Counted from the stretch's first letter, positions 7,815 through 16,370 are shown. The stretch: DNA of 19,231 nt from JARYGU01 sp033795365 (GCA_033795365.1 JARYGU010000038.1:1-19231), one strand, 5' to 3'. Notes: generated by a model from the letters alone, not told the origin. Translations and numbers: made by a program.

Positions 7815-7830
7815 GTAACTAACTAGTTAT
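7815..7830 (-). promoter_or_regulatory. Operator copy B between CoA-transferase and second aldo/keto reductase
   Basis: On the minus strand ATAACTAGTTAGTTAC, matching GTAACTA-NN-TAGTTAC at 13 of 14 arm positions; it includes the perfect 10-bp palindrome TAACTAGTTA (7820-7829). It is the only copy in this 127-bp divergent spacer. It overlaps a minus-strand -10-like TATAAC (7828-7833 complement) for the CoA-transferase. A plus-strand TTGCAT (7806-7811), 16 bp, TATACA (7828-7833) pair may serve the AKR. One bound dimer could therefore control both genes. Confidence 0.7.
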
Positions 7831-7911
7831 ACATTAACCGAGATGAGATCAATCCGCCGAACGCGATTTTCCACCGCGCCACAGGCCAGCAGACCCGATG
7901 AAGGAGGAGGC

Positions 7912-8730
7912 ATGAACATCTATTTCCAGAAGAGTTTTCAGAGGGGATTCGGCACCTTTCCCCTGAAGGACGACGACCTCAGGAACGCCATCCAGGCCGC
8001 CGTCGATGCCGGCTACCGGGCTTTCGACACGGCGCAGATGTACGGCAACGAAGCCGAGACTGGCGCGGCGCTCGCAGCTTGCGGCGTTGCGCGCAAGGAG
8101 CTTTGCATCACGACGAAGGTGCACCCAGACAACTACACCCAGGAGAGGTTCCTGCCCTCGGTCGAGGCCAGCCTGAAGGCGCTTGAGATCGATCGCGTCG
8201 ACGTGCTTTTGCTGCATTGGCCGCCAGCCGACGGCAACGTCGCCCCGTCCCTCCGTCTGCTGCAGTCCGCGAAAGACAGGGGCCTTGCGGATGCGGTCGG
8301 CGTCTCGAACTATACGGCAAGGATGATGCGCGAGGCGCGCTCCGTCATCGATGTACCGCTCGTCACCAACCAGGTCGAGTTCCATCCGCTGCTGAACCAG
8401 CAAACGCTTCTCGCGGCCGCCACGGAAACGGGCATACCGCTCTCGTCCTATGCGTCGGTCGCCCGTGGCGAAGTGTTCAAGCATAGCCTTTTCGCCGACG
8501 TCGGCGAAGGCTACGGCAAGTCCGCCGCGCAGGTCGTACTGCGATGGATTCTCCAGAAGGGTGTCCCGCTCAACACCATGTCGACGAAACCGGAAAACAT
8601 CCGGACAAACTTCGAGATCATGGATTTCACGCTGTCATCCATCGACATGGATCGCATCGATGCTCTGACGGCAACCGATTATCGCATCGTCAAGAAGGGG
8701 CTACTGCCTTGGGTCCCCGAATGGGACTGA
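7912..8730 (+). CDS. Aldo/keto reductase, 2,5-diketo-D-gluconate reductase (DkgA/DkgB)-like
   Basis: A 272-residue AKR of the short AKR5-like type. The tetrad is D39 and Y44 in AFDTAQMYGNE, K69 in CITTKVHP and H102 in LLLHWPPADG. The phosphate-binding end is present as NTMSTKPENIRTN. Family members reduce or oxidise small aldehydes, keto-gluconates and methylglyoxal with NADP(H). The ATG at 7912 is preceded by a strong AAGGAGGAGG. An in-frame ATG at 7843 lies only 13 bp from the operator and its extension is unlike the family. It is divergent from the CoA-transferase operon, shares its operator, and ends at the bidirectional terminator 8735-8760. The precise substrate is unknown. Confidence 0.9.
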   Translation: MNIYFQKSFQRGFGTFPLKDDDLRNAIQAAVDAGYRAFDTAQMYGNEAETGAALAACGVARKELCITTKVHPDNYTQERFLPSVEASLKALEIDRVDVLLLHWPPADGNVAPSLRLLQSAKDRGLADAVGVSNYTARMMREARSVIDVPLVTNQVEFHPLLNQQTLLAAATETGIPLSSYASVARGEVFKHSLFADVGEGYGKSAAQVVLRWILQKGVPLNTMSTKPENIRTNFEIMDFTLSSIDMDRIDALTATDYRIVKKGLLPWVPEWD

Positions 8731-8734
8731 CGCA

Positions 8735-8760
8735 AAAGGGCGGCCTTGCGGCCGCCCTTT
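8735..8760. terminator. Bidirectional rho-independent terminator
   Basis: AAAGGGCGGCC (8735-8745) pairs perfectly with GGCCGCCCTTT (8750-8760) around the loop TTGC: an 11-bp, GC-rich stem with A/T ends on both sides. It lies 4 nt after the AKR stop (8730) and 21 nt past the GMC oxidoreductase stop (8782), between convergent genes, so it can end both transcripts. Confidence 0.85.
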
Positions 8761-8781
8761 CCGCTTGGAAGCCGGTTTGGA

Positions 8782-10380
8782 TCAAGCGTTGCCGCGGATC
8801 ATGTCCGAGGCCCTTTCTCCGATCATGATCGTCGCGGCATTGGTGTTGGAGCCGACGAGGCTCGGCATGGTCGAACTGTCGCAGATGCGGATGCCGTCGA
8901 GGCCATGCACGCGCAGTTGCGGATCGACCACCGACATCTCATCACGCCCCATCTTGCAGGTGCAGGTCGGGTGGTAGGATGTGCGCCCGTACTGGCGCGT
9001 ATAGGCGATGTAATCGTCCTGCGTGCGCACGTTGCGGTCAGGGAAATGCAGCGTCTTGATGTATTTCTGCAGCGACGGCTGCGCAAAAATCTCCTGGCTG
9101 ATCTTCACGCCCTCGACCGAGATCTTCACATCCTCTGGATCGGCAAGGAAGTTCGGATCGACGATCGGCAGGGCGCGCGGATCTGCCGAGCGCAGCGTCA
9201 CGCTACCGTGGGATTTCGGCCGCAGCGTGTAGGAGTTCAGCGTGATGCCGGAGGAGCCCTTCGGCACGCCCGGAACACCGGCTTCCGCCCCCGCACCTGC
9301 CAGGAAATGAAATTGCAGGTCCGGCGTCTGGCTGGCCTTGTCGCCGTACCAGAAGGCGCCGCCCTCCACCACGTTGGACGTGATGGGGCCGGAATTGAAG
9401 AGCGTGTACTGGATGCCCGCCCAGATCGACCAGTGCAGCCTGTTGTATTTGTCGAGGCTGTCGTGGTTCTTCAGTTCCGCGACGATATCGACGCCGAAAT
9501 GGTCCTGGAGGTTCTGCCCGACGCCGGCCATGTCCTGCACGACGTCGATGCCGTGCTGTCGCAGCGCGTCCGCCGGCCCGATGCCCGAGAGCATCATCAA
9601 CTTAGGGGTGCCGATGGCGCCCGAGGTGAGAAGCACTTCGGTGTCCGCCCGCGCGATCGAGCGATTGCCGCCGGCTTCGTACTCGACTCCGACGGCACGC
9701 CGCCCCTCGAAGACGACCCGCAGCACGAGTGCGCCGGTGACAACCGTCAGGTTCGGCCGCTTGAGTGCCGGGCGCAGGTAGCCGACGGCCGCCGAGCAGC
9801 GCCGGTTGTTGCGCGTCGTCGTCTGATAGACGCCGGCACCCTCCTGCACCGGGCCGTTGAAATCCGGATTGTAAGGGATGCCGAATTCCTGGCAGCTTTG
9901 CACGAAGGCGCGCGTCATGCGCTGCGGTTCGGGAATGTTCGAGACCCCGAGCGGCCCGTCGGTTCCATGCCAGGCGCCCGAAAGGATGGAGTTGCCCTCC
10001 GAGCGCAGGAAGTATTTCTGGATGTCCTTGAAGCCCCAGCCTTCCGCGCCCTCCTCGACCCATCGGTCATAATCGCCGGGAACGCCGCGCGTGAAAACCT
10101 CGGCATTGATCGACGAACCGCCGCCGAGCACCTTGGCCTGCGCGTAGAGAATCTCGCGGTTATTCGCATGCTTTTGCGGCGCCGTCTTCAGGCCCCAAGT
10201 CAGCGGCCCCGTCGTCATCTTGGCGAATCCGACGGGCATGTGGATGAGCGGATTGCTGTCACGCCCGCCCGCCTCGATGAGGCAGACCCGGGCGGACGGG
10301 TTTTCCGAAAGCCGCGCCGCCAGCACGCACCCTGACGTGCCGCCGCCGACAATGACATAGTCGTAGCCCTCTGCCATCAT
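8782..10380 (-). CDS. GMC family FAD-dependent oxidoreductase (choline dehydrogenase-like alcohol dehydrogenase)
   Basis: A 532-residue GMC flavoenzyme. The ADP-binding motif YVIVGGGTSGCVLAARLSE is at 8-26. The first GMC signature is at about 84-97 (VLGGGSSINAEVFT) and the second around LLTSGAIGTPKLMMLSGIGP. The active-site pair is H470 (SYHPTCTCKMG) and N514 (GSNTNAA), 44 apart as in choline oxidase. The family oxidises primary alcohols, including polyols, polyethers and aryl alcohols, using FAD. The start ATG at 10380 overlaps the aldehyde dehydrogenase stop (ATGA); ATGs at 10389 and 10377 are alternatives. It is the last gene of the transporter operon. With ALDH next to it, an alcohol-to-aldehyde-to-acid relay is likely. 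No signal peptide is seen, so it is probably cytoplasmic or peripherally membrane-bound. Confidence 0.93.
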   Translation of the reverse strand: MMAEGYDYVIVGGGTSGCVLAARLSENPSARVCLIEAGGRDSNPLIHMPVGFAKMTTGPLTWGLKTAPQKHANNREILYAQAKVLGGGSSINAEVFTRGVPGDYDRWVEEGAEGWGFKDIQKYFLRSEGNSILSGAWHGTDGPLGVSNIPEPQRMTRAFVQSCQEFGIPYNPDFNGPVQEGAGVYQTTTRNNRRCSAAVGYLRPALKRPNLTVVTGALVLRVVFEGRRAVGVEYEAGGNRSIARADTEVLLTSGAIGTPKLMMLSGIGPADALRQHGIDVVQDMAGVGQNLQDHFGVDIVAELKNHDSLDKYNRLHWSIWAGIQYTLFNSGPITSNVVEGGAFWYGDKASQTPDLQFHFLAGAGAEAGVPGVPKGSSGITLNSYTLRPKSHGSVTLRSADPRALPIVDPNFLADPEDVKISVEGVKISQEIFAQPSLQKYIKTLHFPDRNVRTQDDYIAYTRQYGRTSYHPTCTCKMGRDEMSVVDPQLRVHGLDGIRICDSSTMPSLVGSNTNAATIMIGERASDMIRGNA

Positions 10381-11873
10381 GCGATCCAATGCGTGCGCTT
10401 GCCGATCTCGATATGAACGGACTTCACCTGCGTGTACTCCTCCACCCCGTAGATGCCGGCCTCGCGGCCCCAGCCGGACTGCTTGAAGCCGCCGAGCGGC
10501 ATTTCGGGACCGCCCGCCATGATCGTGTTGACCCAGAAGCGCCCGGCGCGAACCCGGCGGCTCACCGTCAGCGCCCTGTCGATATTCTTCGTCCAGACGC
10601 TCGCCGCAAGCCCATAGACCGTATCATTGGCAAGCTGGATGGCTTCTTCCACCGTGTCGAAGTGCATGGAGCACAGAACAGGGCCGAAAATCTCGTCGCG
10701 CGCGATCGCCATGTCGCGCGAAACGCCGGAAAACAGCGTCGGTGCAATGTACTGGCCGCGGCCGAGGTCTATCGCCTCGCCGCCGGTCAGCAGCTTGGCG
10801 CCGGCCGCCCTGCCCTGAGCGATATAGTCGAGGATCGTGGCGTTCTGCGCTTCGGTCGTGATGGCGCCGACCTGCGTGCGTTCATCGAGCGGATCACCGA
10901 CGCGGATCTTCTTCATCTTCTCGACGAGCAGCTTTTCGAATTCCGCCGCAACGGAGCGCTCGACGATCAGGCGAGAGGACGAGACACAGCACTGCCCCGT
11001 ATTGAAGCTGATGCCGAAGGCTGCGCCGTCGGCGGCATCTTCCAGATCGGAATCGGCAAAGACGATGATCGGGTTCTTGCCACCGAGTTCCAGTCCGAGC
11101 TTCTTGAAATTGCTGTCGGCAGCGGCATGCACGCAGGAGCGGCCGACCGCCGTCGAGCCGGTGAAGGACAGCATGTCGACGTCGGGATGCTCGGACAGCG
11201 CCTGGCCGATCGTGCGGCCGGAGCCGGTGATGACATTGTAGACACCGGCCGGCAGGCCCGCTTCCGCCAGCACTTCCGCGAGCAGCAGCGTCGTTGCCGC
11301 GGTGACTTCCGAAGGCTTCGCCACCATCGTGCAACCCGAGGCGAGGATGAACGGCACGCGTTCGCACAGGATCAGGAACGGGAAATTCCAGGGCGTGATG
11401 AGGCCGACGACGCCGATCGGCTCGCGCAGCACCATGCCGAAAAGATCGTCGCCGAGCGAATTGAAGCTGTCGCCATGCAGCATGCGAGCAGCCCCCGCGC
11501 CAACCTCGAAGCAGGCGATGCAATGGTCGATCTCGCCGCGTGCCTGGGAAATCGGCTTGCCGTTTTCCAGCGCCTCCCAATAGGCGATCTCGTCGCGGCG
11601 GCGACGCAGAATTTCGGCGGCGCGCAGCAGGACGCTGCCGCGCGCTGCTCCCGAAAGACCCGCCCAGCGACGATCCTCGAAGGCCCGGCGTGCCGCCGCG
11701 ACGGCGGCGTTCAGATCATCGACGGTGCAGCGAACCGTGCGCGTGACCGGCGTACCGTGGCCCGGCGAGGCGCGCTCGAAGTGATCGGCGCCATCCCTCC
11801 ACTCGCCATCGACGAAAAAGCCAAAGGCGCGCGCTGCGGTCGGGGCAGAAAGGTACGGATTTTTCTGGTCCAT
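10377..11873 (-). CDS. NAD(P)-dependent aldehyde dehydrogenase
   Basis: A 498-residue ALDH superfamily enzyme of standard length. Catalytic residues are N163 (TPWNFP), E262 (LGLELGGKNP) and the nucleophile C296, the second Cys in FNTGQCCVSSSR. The cofactor loop SFTGSTAVGR (236-245) and the C-terminal EMPLGGFKQSGWGRE block are intact. It oxidises an aldehyde to a carboxylic acid. The resemblance is to betaine/gamma-aminobutyraldehyde-type ALDHs, but the substrate cannot be assigned. The start ATG at 11873 has GGAGT upstream (GAAGTGGAGTTATCTC-ATG). It lies 24 bp after the zinc ADH gene and overlaps the GMC gene by four bases. The acid made here could be the substrate of the CoA-transferase (inference). 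Confidence 0.95.
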   Translation of the reverse strand: MDQKNPYLSAPTAARAFGFFVDGEWRDGADHFERASPGHGTPVTRTVRCTVDDLNAAVAAARRAFEDRRWAGLSGAARGSVLLRAAEILRRRRDEIAYWEALENGKPISQARGEIDHCIACFEVGAGAARMLHGDSFNSLGDDLFGMVLREPIGVVGLITPWNFPFLILCERVPFILASGCTMVAKPSEVTAATTLLLAEVLAEAGLPAGVYNVITGSGRTIGQALSEHPDVDMLSFTGSTAVGRSCVHAAADSNFKKLGLELGGKNPIIVFADSDLEDAADGAAFGISFNTGQCCVSSSRLIVERSVAAEFEKLLVEKMKKIRVGDPLDERTQVGAITTEAQNATILDYIAQGRAAGAKLLTGGEAIDLGRGQYIAPTLFSGVSRDMAIARDEIFGPVLCSMHFDTVEEAIQLANDTVYGLAASVWTKNIDRALTVSRRVRAGRFWVNTIMAGGPEMPLGGFKQSGWGREAGIYGVEEYTQVKSVHIEIGKRTHWIA

Positions 11874-11897
11874 GAGATAACTCCACTTCGATAGGTC

Positions 11898-12932
11898 TTA
11901 CGCCGCGATGACTATCTGTGTCTTCAGGTCCTGCGGCCGATCGCCGAGGGTTTCGAAAGCCTTCTGGATATCGTCCAGGGAATAACTCGCCTTGGTGAAA
12001 TCCTCCGTGCGGAACCGGCCATGCGACAACAAGGTCAGCGCGTCATGCATATCTTCTCCCATGCCGGCGACGGAGCCCTTCAGGCTGCCCTCTTCCAGAA
12101 CCGTCCGGAGGATATCGATCGGCACCGTTTCGCCCGGCGGCGTGATGCCGAAGAAGGCGACATGGCCGCCCCGCCGCGCCAGGTCAAAGGCCTGTTCGTA
12201 GAGCCTGCGGTTGCCGACACTTTCGATGACAAGATCGGCGCCGCGCCCACCGGTCATCCGCAACACCGTGGCCTTGAGCTCAATCGGATCGGACACGACC
12301 GCATCCGCACCCGCTTCAAGCGCCATGCGGCAGCGATCGGCCGAGAGATCGGCGACGATGATGGGCGCTGCGCCAACGAGCTGCATCATCTGCACATGTA
12401 GATTGCCGATCGGTCCCGCGCCGAAGATGACGACGGACTGGCCAAAGGCAGCTTTCGCTTTTCGCGCTGCGCGAACGACGCAAGCAACCGGCTCGACGAG
12501 GGCGAGCACCGCATCCGGGATATCTGACTCGACTGGGATCGCGAGGCGCGCGGGTACGGAGACGAATTCGGCAAAGGCGCCATCCCTGCCGATACCGATC
12601 TGAATGACTTCTGCGCAGTTCAGCACTTCATTGCGACGGCACCAGAAGCAGGTGCCACAGCCGATGTTGATGTCGACGATCACGCGCGCACCGACTGCCA
12701 GATGTCGAACATTCGCGCCACGCTCGGAGACCGTCCCGCAGAATTCATGGCCTGGAATCAACGGCAGTTTGTCGGCGGCGTAGTGGCCGTTGAAGATGTG
12801 AATGTCCGTGCCGCAGATGCCTGCGCGCGTCACTCGCACCAATACATCCTCCGGGCCAATGGCCGGCACTGGAACGTCACGGAGCTCGAAACGCTTCGGC
12901 GCAGTCAGGACGGCAGCGCGCATGGTGCTCAT
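11898..12932 (-). CDS. Zinc-dependent medium-chain alcohol/polyol dehydrogenase
   Basis: A 344-residue MDR-family dehydrogenase resembling sorbitol/threonine dehydrogenases. Catalytic zinc ligands are C40 (GICGTD), H62-E63 (IPGHEFCG) and probably E148 (LVEPVA). The structural zinc site is complete: C92, C95, C98 and C106 in GCGTCFWCRRNEVLNC. The Rossmann motif GAGPIG is at 171-176, followed by VADLSADR. An acidic residue after that strand suggests NAD rather than NADP. I chose the ATG at 12932 because AAGGA lies 5 nt upstream; the ATG at 12938 is too close to that site. It begins 9 bp after the permease gene. A polyol or secondary alcohol is a likely substrate given the sugar-type importer, but its identity is unknown. 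Confidence 0.93.
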   Translation of the reverse strand: MSTMRAAVLTAPKRFELRDVPVPAIGPEDVLVRVTRAGICGTDIHIFNGHYAADKLPLIPGHEFCGTVSERGANVRHLAVGARVIVDINIGCGTCFWCRRNEVLNCAEVIQIGIGRDGAFAEFVSVPARLAIPVESDIPDAVLALVEPVACVVRAARKAKAAFGQSVVIFGAGPIGNLHVQMMQLVGAAPIIVADLSADRCRMALEAGADAVVSDPIELKATVLRMTGGRGADLVIESVGNRRLYEQAFDLARRGGHVAFFGITPPGETVPIDILRTVLEEGSLKGSVAGMGEDMHDALTLLSHGRFRTEDFTKASYSLDDIQKAFETLGDRPQDLKTQIVIAA

Positions 12933-12941
12933 CGTCATCCT

Positions 12942-13883
12942 TCACTTCACCGTACGCAGCTTGGCGCGGTCGATGGTCAGCGCGATGGCGATGATTAACA
13001 CGACGCCGAAGACCATCTGCTGACGCGTCGCGTCGATTTCGAAATAGAGCATCGAAGCGCGGATGACCGCAACGATGAGCGTGCCGATCACCGTGTTGAC
13101 CACGCCGCCGACGCCGCCCGTCAGCGGCGTACCGCCCACCAGCACCGCAACGATGGCCGGCAGAAGGAAACCGTTAGCGATCGTCGGCGCGCCACCCGAG
13201 AGTTTTACGGCAAAGAGCAGGCCGGCGATGGCGGCGAGCGCGCCTGAAATTGCGAAAGCAAGGATCTTGTAGCGCGCGACGTTGAGGCCCGAGGCAGCGG
13301 CGGCAAGTTCGCCGGCGCCGACGGCCTTCAACGCACGGCCGAGCGTCGTGCGTCGCTCGATGAAGAGACAGATCACGACGAGCACGGCGGCGATCAGCAA
13401 CTCATGCGGCACGCCCCATGTGCGGCCGATCATCCAGCCGAAGGTCTCGTTGCGCTGCATCGCATCCATGTTGAGCGCACGCTGGCCCGAAAGCCACTGC
13501 GCAATCGAGAACGCGACGCCGCCCACGGCGAGCGTGGAGATGAAGGACGGCACGAAGAGCCGCGTCGTCACGAAGCCCGAAAACATACCGAGCAGAAAAC
13601 CCGCAAGCACGCACAGCACGGCGACCCACGCGCCCATCGACGCGAGATAGACCGAGGCGACGACCGTCACCATATTGGCTATCGACTGGGCGGAGAGATC
13701 GATGCCGCCAATATAGATGGCGAAGGTGAGCCCGAGCGCCATAATGAACAGCGGCACGATATCGCCGGCAATACCGAGCAGGTTCGAGGGGCGCATGAAG
13801 CTCGGATCGTTGATACCGACGATCGCGACGAGCACGACCAGCGTGATCCAGGGCAGGTGCGGCTTGAGGCGCTGAATATCCAT
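12942..13883 (-). CDS. Sugar ABC transporter permease (CUT2/RbsC type), second copy
   Basis: A 313-residue inner-membrane permease of the ribose/xylose (BPD_transp_2) family. It starts MDIQRLKPHLPW and then alternates hydrophobic segments throughout, about eight to ten. The conserved blocks are GLTFAIYIGGIDLSAQS, SFISTLAVGGV, RTTLGRALKAVGAGELAAAASG (the cytoplasmic coupling segment) and VLVGGTPLTGGVGGVVNTVIG. The start ATG at 13883 follows GAGGGAC, 8 bp after the ATPase stop; the longer open frame upstream lies inside the ATPase gene in another phase. The locus encodes two unlike permeases flanking one ATPase, so the pore is probably a heterodimer of this protein and the product of 15405-16370. 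Confidence 0.93.
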   Translation of the reverse strand: MDIQRLKPHLPWITLVVLVAIVGINDPSFMRPSNLLGIAGDIVPLFIMALGLTFAIYIGGIDLSAQSIANMVTVVASVYLASMGAWVAVLCVLAGFLLGMFSGFVTTRLFVPSFISTLAVGGVAFSIAQWLSGQRALNMDAMQRNETFGWMIGRTWGVPHELLIAAVLVVICLFIERRTTLGRALKAVGAGELAAAASGLNVARYKILAFAISGALAAIAGLLFAVKLSGGAPTIANGFLLPAIVAVLVGGTPLTGGVGGVVNTVIGTLIVAVIRASMLYFEIDATRQQMVFGVVLIIAIALTIDRAKLRTVK

Positions 13884-13891
13884 TTTGTCCC

Positions 13892-15397
13892 TCAGATCAT
13901 GTAGTGCAGGAGGTCGAAGGGCGTGGGCTTGGCGCCCGGCGCGCAATCGAATTGCTTCTGCATGCGACCGTCCTTGACGACGATGATGGTGTGCGACAGG
14001 CCGATTGCCTCTTCCAGCGTATCGGCGACGAGCACGATGCCGACGCCCGCCACGCTCATCGCGCGGATCATGTCGTAGACATCTTCCTTCGCGCCGATAT
14101 CGAGGCCACGCGTCGGGTGGTCGAGCAGCATGATGTCGGAACCGCCGGAGCGCCACTTCGCCAGCACGACCTTCTGCTGATTGCCGCCCGAGAGATTGCC
14201 GCAATCGGCAAATTCCGAATGCGCCTTGATCGAAAGCTTCTTGATCCAGTCGCGCGCCAGCGCCCGCTCCTCCGCAACGCGCAGCACACCGCTCCTCGAA
14301 TGGTTCTTCATCTGCGAGAGCGTCATGTTCTCGTAGACGTTCATGCCGGCGACGATGCCTTCGATCTTGCGCTCGCGCGGCACATAGCCGACGCCATGGG
14401 CGACCGACTGGCGCGGCGAATAGCTGTTCGCCTCCGCGCCCTTGATTTTCAGGCGGCCGGTCACAGGCGTCAGCATCCCGTAGATCGTGCGTAGGATCGC
14501 CTCGCGCCCGGAACCTTCCGTGCCGACGAGACACAGGACTTCACCGGCATGCACTTTGAACGAGATGCCCTCGATACGCCCCGGCAGGCCGACACCCACC
14601 ATCTCGACCAGCACCTTCGAACGATCGAACGGTTTCTGCAGGTGTTCGCGGTAGTACTGCTTGTCGACGTTGCGGCCGACCATCTTGTGCTGGATTTCTT
14701 CCGTCGTTGCGCCGCCGCGCTCGACCACCTCCACCACTTCCCCGTCCTTCATGACGTAGATGCGGTCGGACAGTTCCATCACCTCGTCCATGCGATGCGA
14801 GACGAAGATGAAGGAGGCACGGGTCGTCAGTTCGCGTACGAGCTTGAACAATAGCTGCACCTCATCCTTGGAAAGAACGGAGGTCGGCTCGTCCAGCAGA
14901 ATGACCAGGTCACCCTTCACCCGTTCCTCCAGCGTCAGAACCTTGGCGAGCTCGACGAGCTGGCGCTGCACGAAGGAGAGTTTCGACGTCACGGTGGCCG
15001 GATCGATATCGAGCTTCACCTTGGCAAGCTGCGCCTTGGCCGCCTTGGCCATTGCCTTCCAGTCGACAACGCCGAAGCGTACGAACTGGCGTTCGTAGCC
15101 GAGGAAGATGTTCTCCATGACTGTCAGGTTCGGTATTAGGGACTGTTCCTGGAACACCATCCCGATACCCTTTTCCATCGCCTGACGCGGATTGGAAAAG
15201 CGGACGGTCGTGCCATTGATGAGAACCTGTCCGCCATCCGGCTGGTAGGCGCCGTAGATGACCTTCATCAGCGTGGACTTGCCGGCACCGTTCTCGCCGA
15301 CCAGGCCGACGATCTCGCCGCGCTCGACATGGAAGTCGATGGCCTTCAGGGCGTGGACGCCGGGGAATTTCTTGTCGACGGATTTGAGCTCGTACAT
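13892..15397 (-). CDS. Sugar ABC transporter ATP-binding protein (CUT2, two fused nucleotide-binding domains)
   Basis: A 501-residue double ATPase of the RbsA/MglA/XylG type. Domain 1 has Walker A GENGAGKST (34-42), a degenerate signature LSFVQRQ (140-146), and Walker B LLDEPT with E170. Domain 2 has a degenerate P-loop GTEGSGREA (292-300), as usual in this family, a full LSGGNQQK signature (402-409), and a Walker B LLDHPTRGLD (424-433). In that block the expected catalytic Glu is H427, which is unusual relative to RbsA. Only one composite site is likely to hydrolyse ATP. The start is the ATG at 15397, with GAGG 5 nt upstream; a GTG two codons earlier (15403) is the alternative. It lies between the two permease genes. 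Confidence 0.94.
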   Translation of the reverse strand: MYELKSVDKKFPGVHALKAIDFHVERGEIVGLVGENGAGKSTLMKVIYGAYQPDGGQVLINGTTVRFSNPRQAMEKGIGMVFQEQSLIPNLTVMENIFLGYERQFVRFGVVDWKAMAKAAKAQLAKVKLDIDPATVTSKLSFVQRQLVELAKVLTLEERVKGDLVILLDEPTSVLSKDEVQLLFKLVRELTTRASFIFVSHRMDEVMELSDRIYVMKDGEVVEVVERGGATTEEIQHKMVGRNVDKQYYREHLQKPFDRSKVLVEMVGVGLPGRIEGISFKVHAGEVLCLVGTEGSGREAILRTIYGMLTPVTGRLKIKGAEANSYSPRQSVAHGVGYVPRERKIEGIVAGMNVYENMTLSQMKNHSRSGVLRVAEERALARDWIKKLSIKAHSEFADCGNLSGGNQQKVVLAKWRSGGSDIMLLDHPTRGLDIGAKEDVYDMIRAMSVAGVGIVLVADTLEEAIGLSHTIIVVKDGRMQKQFDCAPGAKPTPFDLLHYMI

Positions 15398-15404
15398 GCG
15401 CACC

Positions 15405-16370
15405 TCACTTCACGAAGGAAACCATCTTGCGGTCGGTGGAAAGCACGACAGCAAGAATGACGAGGAGGCCGAGCACGCCGTCCTGAAGGAAATCGGGCAG
15501 GCCGATGACCACCATACCGTTGTCGATGACGTTGACGATCAACACGCCGACAAGCGCGTTCCACACGCCGCCGATGCCGCCCCAGAGCGCAACCCCGCCG
15601 ACGACAACCGAGGTGATGGACACGAACATGAAATTCGCGCCGGTGACGGATTCCGCCTGCCCGATGCGGGCCACGACGAGGATCGCGGCAATGGCATAGA
15701 AGACGCCGGCAAGCGCAAAGCCGGTGACACGCACGCGGGTGATGTTGAGGCCTGATGCATGGGCGAGATCCTCCCCGCCGCCGACGGCGTAGAAATTGCG
15801 GCCAAGCGTCGTGTGCGTCTGGATGAACCAACCGATGAAGAGGAAAAACGCCGCAACATAGACCATCAGCGGAAAGCCGAGCCAGCGGACCGTAAGCAGT
15901 CCCCGGAAGGCTGCGTCGCTGACCTTCACGATGTCACCGCCGGTGAGCAGGATCGCCGCGCCCGTGCCGACGAAACCCATGGCAAGGCTCGCCATGAAAG
16001 ACGGAATCTTCAGTTTCACATGCACCAGCCCGTTCAGCAGACCAATCAGTCCGCCGAGGACGAGAACCAGCGGGGTGGCGATCCAACCGAAGCCTGCAAG
16101 CGAGCCGCCCAGTTGGGCGAAAATGAAGGCGAAAGAGACCGCCGTGAGCGAGACCGTTCCCTCCATGGAAAGGTCGATCGACCCCATGACGATGATGAAG
16201 GTAACGCCGACGGCGACCATGAGTGCCGGGGCCGCCGCAATCGCGATACGGGCAAAGTTCCGCAACGAAAAGAAAGTCGGGTTGAGCGCGGTGAAAAAGA
16301 TCACCAGCGCGATCAGCACCAGGAGCGGCGCCCATTTGATCAAGGCTTCGCGCGATAGGCGACGTGTCAC
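15405..16370 (-). CDS. Sugar ABC transporter permease (CUT2/RbsC type), first copy
   Basis: An inner-membrane permease of about 321 residues, BPD_transp_2 family. Its hydrophobic segments begin at WAPLLVLIALVIFF. Conserved blocks include VGVTFIIVMGSIDLSMEG, KIPSFMASLAMGFVGTGAA, TTLGRNFYAVGGGEDLAHASG and VVGGVALWGGIGGVWNALVG. Two GTG starts are possible. The one at 16370 has AGAAGG about 9 nt upstream and is preferred; the one at 16379 (three residues longer) has that site directly abutting it. It follows the binding-protein gene after a spacer that contains a hairpin, and ends 7 bp before the preferred ATPase start. With the permease at 12942-13883 it would form the membrane channel. Confidence 0.93.
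   Translation of the reverse strand: MTRRLSREALIKWAPLLVLIALVIFFTALNPTFFSLRNFARIAIAAAPALMVAVGVTFIIVMGSIDLSMEGTVSLTAVSFAFIFAQLGGSLAGFGWIATPLVLVLGGLIGLLNGLVHVKLKIPSFMASLAMGFVGTGAAILLTGGDIVKVSDAAFRGLLTVRWLGFPLMVYVAAFFLFIGWFIQTHTTLGRNFYAVGGGEDLAHASGLNITRVRVTGFALAGVFYAIAAILVVARIGQAESVTGANFMFVSITSVVVGGVALWGGIGGVWNALVGVLIVNVIDNGMVVIGLPDFLQDGVLGLLVILAVVLSTDRKMVSFVK

Noticed and set aside
8746..10335. A 529-codon plus-strand open frame opposite the GMC oxidoreductase
   Set aside because: The minus strand encodes complete GMC motifs with correct active-site spacing; the plus frame has no recognisable domain and begins inside the terminator.
8782..11873. Assigning the GMC oxidoreductase and ALDH as betA/betB (choline to glycine betaine)
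   Set aside because: They are choline-dehydrogenase-like in family only. The context (CUT2 sugar importer, zinc ADH, no betI or choline transporter) does not support choline as substrate.
10389..11894. A 501-codon plus-strand open frame opposite the aldehyde dehydrogenase
   Set aside because: Same reasoning: the ALDH catalytic motifs are on the minus strand and the plus frame is a composition artefact.
13884..14534. Long N-terminal extension of the second permease
   Set aside because: It lies inside the ATPase gene in a different phase and is not hydrophobic. The start at 13883 has a good ribosome site and a normal permease N-terminus.
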